From: Saprolegnia diclina VS20
Lineage: Eukaryota > Oomycota > Saprolegniomycetes > Saprolegniales > Saprolegniaceae
Assembly: GCF_000281045.1 (NCBI RefSeq)
Contig: NW_008246069.1
Coordinates: 1,422,658 to 1,446,058 of the forward strand
DNA: 23,401 nt
Reading direction: 5' to 3'
The notes below the pieces were generated by a model that had not been told where the DNA came from, made no database searches, and saw only the letters and a program-made list of their open reading frames with translations. A program made the translations under genes and the position numbers. This document shows, piece after piece, positions 19,734 through 23,401 of this stretch. Each line of letters begins with the position of its first letter. Position 1 is the first letter of the stretch.

Positions 19734-22700
19734 TTAGGTCACTTGGTGCGGCGTCACGGCACGTTGGAGCCGCTCGATCTGCTCGTCGACGCTCATGCCA
19801 TCGCATCGCCCCTCGGCGAGGATCGGGACGCGGTACACGCCAACCTCGCCCGTGCTGTCGCCGACGACAAGGACGGGCGACGACGGTGCAAACGAGATGC
19901 ACGTGCACTTCAAGCTCACGTCGTCCTTTGGAAAATGCGTCAAAATCGGGTCCAGAATCGACTGCTGGAGATCCCAAATCTCGATGCGGCCGTCTTCCGT
20001 GACGCTCCCAAAGATCGTCGCGTCGTTCGGGCACCACCCAATGCCATAGACGCCGTGGAAGAGGTCCGCCGATCGAAAGTTGAGCATCTCGTGGGACTCG
20101 CCGTGGTGCCACAGCTTGACGCTCCAATCGGCCGAGCACGAGAGGAAGACTTCGTTCCAGAACGGCGACATTTGGACCGCATAGACCGCGGCCGTGTGGC
20201 CAAAGTACGTCTCGAGGTACTGCTCGTTGTACGAGCACGAGCACTTGTGGATGTTGCCGTCTTCGGTACCCACAAAGTAGACGGAGCTGTCGTGCTCGGC
20301 AAACGCAATGCAGTTGCCACTCGCTTGGCGCGCAATAACACCGTCGATGCGCGCCTCGCTGCCCAAGAGCGGGTTGGGTACGCGCTTGAGCGTCATGAGG
20401 TCCGAGAAGCTCAAGCCCTTCTTCATGCTCCACTCGGTCACGCGCCCGTCGCTCGATATCGACACAATGTTTTCGCCCCGCTCGCTGCCCTTGTGTACCC
20501 ACTTGACCTAGTCGTTTAGTCTAGAAAATGGACACCTTGTCCATAATGTGATGGATACCTGCCACACGGCATCGAGATGCGACCCGTTGTTGTTTTCGCT
20601 AGTGAGAACCGGGTCGGTCTCGTCCTTGCGCGTGTCGTAGAGTGCGACAACGCCGTCGTGGAAGCCGACTGCGAGCATATACGGCTGGCTGCGGCTAAAG
20701 TCGATCGACGTGGCGCCGCACGGCAGCACGTAAACACGTTCTGGGAACTCGGGGTTCTTGAGCGACCAAAAGAGCACAAGGCCGTCGGTGGTGTCCCCGG
20801 CTTCAAACTGCCCGTACGACACGGCGAGAAGGTCGTCGTTGACGGGGTTCCACGCCTAACGACTTGCGTCAGATACCGCGATAAGAGCAAAAGCACAGAC
20901 AAGACACGAAACGGTGCGGCCGTCGGTCAAGCTGCAGCGAAAGCCCCAGAGCTTTTCGAGCTCGGCCGGCTCGTACGGCGCGGCGTGGACGGCGCTTTTG
21001 GGAGGCGCGAGCCCGGGCGTCGACGGCGTTGTTTTGCGTGCGTCGATCGACAAGGTTGGGAAATTACGGTACAAGAGGTGTCGGTCGTGGTAGACGTTCT
21101 GCTGCACCGCGCGCTCGAGGACCTTGAGGAGCTTGTCGAGCGCCGAGGACGCGAGGACTTTGGTGGTTTTCTGGCTTGCAATGATCTCGCCAAGGTCGAC
21201 GTTGGTGTTGGCGGCCGAGTACGCATTCTCATGCTTGCCACCGTCGTGCGAGTTGCCGTCCGAGTTGGTGCTGCTCCGCGAAATCATATCGGCTTGGCTG
21301 CCGCTGTTGGAGATGTCGCCGCTGTTGTTGTTGATGTCGTTGGTCGAGAGCACCGCCGTTGACGTGCTCTGCCCCGGCCGACGCAGCACTTGCGAGTTGC
21401 TCGTCGACGACGCGCCACTCCCGGCCTTGGAGACGCGCGAAAAGTTGGCCTTTGAATCGTGCGCGCCTAGAGAGAAAGTGCAATTTCAACTAAAGACACT
21501 AGTGTGCACGGACCGCCGGCCGCGCCGTGGTGCCCCGGTGTACTCGGTTTCGGCTTGCCCAAGGTGCGTTGCCGGGCTTTGAGGTCCAAGATCACGTCGG
21601 CGCCGTCGACTGCGAGGAGACAGCCGGGCGAGGCCAAGCTCGCATTCACAATTTCATCCACTTGGCGCGCCAGCTGCGCGTCGACGTTGTCTGCGTCCTG
21701 CTGCGTCTTACTAGGGCGCGACGGGTCCGCGCCGTCGTCGTGCTCGTTGCCTTGCACTTCGTCGTTGGTTTGCGCGCTAACATATTGGCAAGTTAGCACA
21801 AATCTATCAAGGTGTCAAGTCGCACCAGTCGAAAATGTCCCAATCGGTCGCGTTGCACGACACGTCGCGGGTTGCGGGCGGCGCGGTCATGACCTCCTTT
21901 GTCTTTTGAGCGAGCTGCAGCGTCTGCGTCCGGTTCTCGATGTAGTTGTCGCTGCCTTTTTTTCCACTGCACATCTAGTTACCATATTGTCTGTTTCAAC
22001 TTGGACAATATGGACATTGTCCTAGTACCTCGAGGTATTTTTTGTTCTTGGTGACAATCACGCCGTGCACGGGCGTATCTTGGCCAACGCAGACACTGAG
22101 GAGCTCAAAGAGCATGATCGTTGGTGTCTCGGAGAAGAGGATCGTGACGGGCCCCGAGACAACCTTCTTGGGCGCTTCCTCCGACCGGTCTCTCCTAGAG
22201 AAAGAGATTGCTGCGTCTGTCGATACCGCTACGGCCACGCACCGCTCACTGCTTTGGCCGTTGGTGGGCACGGCCTCCATGGCATCGTCGAGGCCAGAGA
22301 CGAGGCCACCGTCGCCGTCGCCGTCGTCGGCCTCGAGCTTCTTGGCCACCACCGGGGGCTTGGCCGCCATTGTCGGTGGCGCGCTCGCGAGGATCGCATC
22401 CAGCGTCTTGGCCTGTTCGGGGGGCGCCGCTTCGGGCTCGCCCGACGCAACCACCGACGAACTCGATGAACTCGCGCTGTCGTCGGCCGCCTTCTTGGCC
22501 CGGCGCGTCGTCTTGTCGTTGGTCTTGATGCGCGTGAAGAGCAGCGACTGCGGCGTCACGTTGACGCCATCGAGGTATACTTGCGCAGCTTGCGATCCGC
22601 CGCCAGCTCCGCTCCCGCCCGCGACCTTGCGACTCGACTGCGAGAGCTGCGATGCGCCAATGACGCGCGACCGGGACGCGGCCTCGTTGGCGCGCAGCTT

Positions 22701-22769
22701 GGAGCCCGCGATCTTCTTGCTCGCACCAATGTTCTTGGTCGACGCCCGCGGGGCGCCCGTCGAGCTCAT
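19734..22769 (-). CDS. Axonemal dynein intermediate chain, DNAI4/WDR78 (IC138) type
   Basis: The six exons on the minus strand are 22769-22029, 21974-21826, 21776-21514, 21466-20901, 20855-20559 and 20507-19734. The introns are 54, 49, 47, 45 and 51 bases and the frame is continuous, giving 929 residues. The ATG at 22769 has A at -3. The N-terminal half is low-complexity but holds family landmarks: V-TPQSLL near 71, SETPTIMLFELLSVCV near 215, and IENRTQT...ATDWDIFD around 258-298. The segment VLERAVQQNVYH follows. The C-terminal half (from about 550) is a WD40 propeller, with SCLAWNPVNDDLLAV, KCSCSYNEQYLETY, VFLSCSADWSVKLW and RIEIWDLQQSILDP aligning closely with animal WDR78. In Chlamydomonas and animals this chain belongs to the inner-arm f/I1 dynein and regulates flagellar waveform, so here it implies motile zoospores. 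The exon 4-5 donor (CTT|GTCTGT) was chosen because it restores the family's VSSMAW-like strand. Confidence 0.93.
22003..22022. repeat. Small hairpin in the first intron of the dynein gene
   Basis: GGACAAT and ATTGTCC form a perfect 7-base stem around a 6-base loop (ATGGAC), inside the 54-base intron 21975-22028. Related ACAATAT/ATATTGT words recur about 870 bases away, just upstream of the gene. Confidence 0.6.
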
Positions 22770-22862
22770 GGTCCCGCGCCTTTTCAAGATACCGAATAAC
22801 GGCTGCGAACACGCAACTTTATTTCCATATCATCACTCCACTCGCAATACAATTACCACAAT

Positions 22863-22895
22863 ACAATAATATATTGTAGATATACAATATATTGT
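22863..22895. repeat. AT-rich palindromes upstream of the dynein gene
   Basis: A near-palindrome at 22863-22877 (ACAATAATATATTGT) is followed by a perfect one at 22884-22895 (ACAATATATTGT). They lie about 95-125 bases upstream of the ATG at 22769. They may be promoter elements or simply AT-rich promoter DNA. Confidence 0.55.
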
Positions 22896-22925
22896 CCGCT
22901 TGACCACACAGGCCGTAGTTCTAGG

Positions 22926-23141
22926 TCATAGGCATTTCGCCCACTGTGTAAGCACCTCAACCTTGCTGCTTGCGCTTCCGAGGCGCTTCGGACGCGTCGC
23001 TTCTACGCCGCCGTCGTCATCCTCGAACACGAGTCGTACGTAGAGCGTGAGGGCGACAAGGCGCCAGTGCTTGTGCTGCATCTGATTCACAGGCGGCTCC
23101 GCATCGGACCCGTAGACACGCGCACCGACGTCAGCAATGCA
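22926..23141 (-). other. Unassigned open stretch, possible 3' exon
   Basis: On the minus strand a 71-codon frame runs from just after a TAG at 23144-23142 to TGA at 22928-22926, reading ...NQMQHKHWRLVALTLYVRL then VFEDDDGG. Third positions are GC-rich as in real genes here. The TAG that limits it could be a splice acceptor, because nearly all acceptors in the window are TAG. No convincing donor or upstream exon was found, and plus-strand frames between about 23195 and 23340 compete. It could be a gene remnant. Confidence 0.25.
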
Positions 23142-23337
23142 CTACGCCAACCACAGAGTCTCGTCGAGCGTCGCCGCGACGTCGAGCGCGCCCGTTGGTC
23201 GATGCGGCGACCACCGAAGCCGCGTTCGTCGCCAACCGCAGCCAAGTTGCCCTTTTGATTACCAACCTTCTGCCATATGGTGGGTCGACAGCACGCGCCG
23301 TGAGCTGGCGCCGTGCTCCATGGTGTGAGCTCGGACA

Positions 23338-23345
23338 TTCACTTT
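23338..23345 (+). promoter_or_regulatory. Oomycete-type initiator element (INR) at the right edge
   Basis: TTCACTTT fits YTCAYTYY and lies 12 bases upstream of the ATG at 23358. This spacing matches the two other initiator-start pairs seen in the window. Confidence 0.45.
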
Positions 23346-23357
23346 GCCTTTGCACGC

Positions 23358-23401
23358 ATGGCTCTCTTCACGCCCCTCACTGTCGGTAGCCTCTCGCTGC
23401 A
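23358..23401 (+). CDS. Start of a probable Old Yellow Enzyme-type flavin oxidoreductase (partial)
   Basis: Only 14 complete codons are inside the window: MALFTPLTVGSLSL, cut by the right edge. The pattern LF-x-PL-x-(V/L)-G-x-L-x-L is the usual beginning of the NADH:flavin oxidoreductase/12-oxophytodienoate reductase family, normally followed by NR and a MAP motif. The ATG lies just downstream of an initiator-like element. The family reduces activated C=C bonds with FMN and NAD(P)H. The short visible part limits confidence. Confidence 0.5.
   Translation, partial: MALFTPLTVGSLSL

Overview
The window looks like nuclear DNA from an oomycete, probably of the Saprolegniales (Saprolegnia/Achlya/Aphanomyces type). 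The reasons are compact genes on both strands, a strong preference for G or C at third codon positions, very short introns (43-54 bases) that nearly all end in TAG, initiator elements of the oomycete type just upstream of several start codons, a folate-biopterin transporter, and an axonemal dynein chain that implies a flagellated zoospore stage. The genus is inference.

Layout, left to right. A cystinosin-like lysosomal transporter (12-974, minus) is followed by a divergent pair of IP3-receptor-like Ca2+ channel genes. The left copy (1960-5317, minus) carries two frame-breaking changes and looks like a pseudogene or contains assembly errors. The right copy (6086-9182, plus) reads through cleanly. 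Both hold only the C-terminal third of the family (RIH-associated domain, membrane domain, GGG(I/L)GD pore, Cys2/His2 linker). Their last few hundred bases are nearly identical although the rest is strongly diverged, which suggests gene conversion. Next come a membrane-bound lysophospholipid acyltransferase (9504-10709, minus, 3 exons), a six-exon gene that splices into a SUMO-like + BTB + BACK protein (11706-12898, plus), a Cys/His-motif putative nuclear protein with a His run (13245-14063, minus), and a single-exon folate-biopterin transporter (15224-16930, minus). A gene-poor 2.8-kb stretch (16931-19733) leads to a six-exon axonemal dynein intermediate chain of the DNAI4/WDR78 (IC138) type (19734-22769, minus). 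At the right edge are the first 14 codons of a likely Old-Yellow-Enzyme-type flavin oxidoreductase (23358 onward, plus).

The genes are ordinary eukaryotic single-gene units, not an operon. The linked functional unit is the channel pair, which shares a promoter region of about 770 bases. The two items most worth a second look are the ligand-domain-less IP3R-like channels with their converted 3' ends, and the SUMO-like-BTB fusion. All exon models were assembled by hand from frame, GT-AG signals and family similarity; no search or alignment was run.
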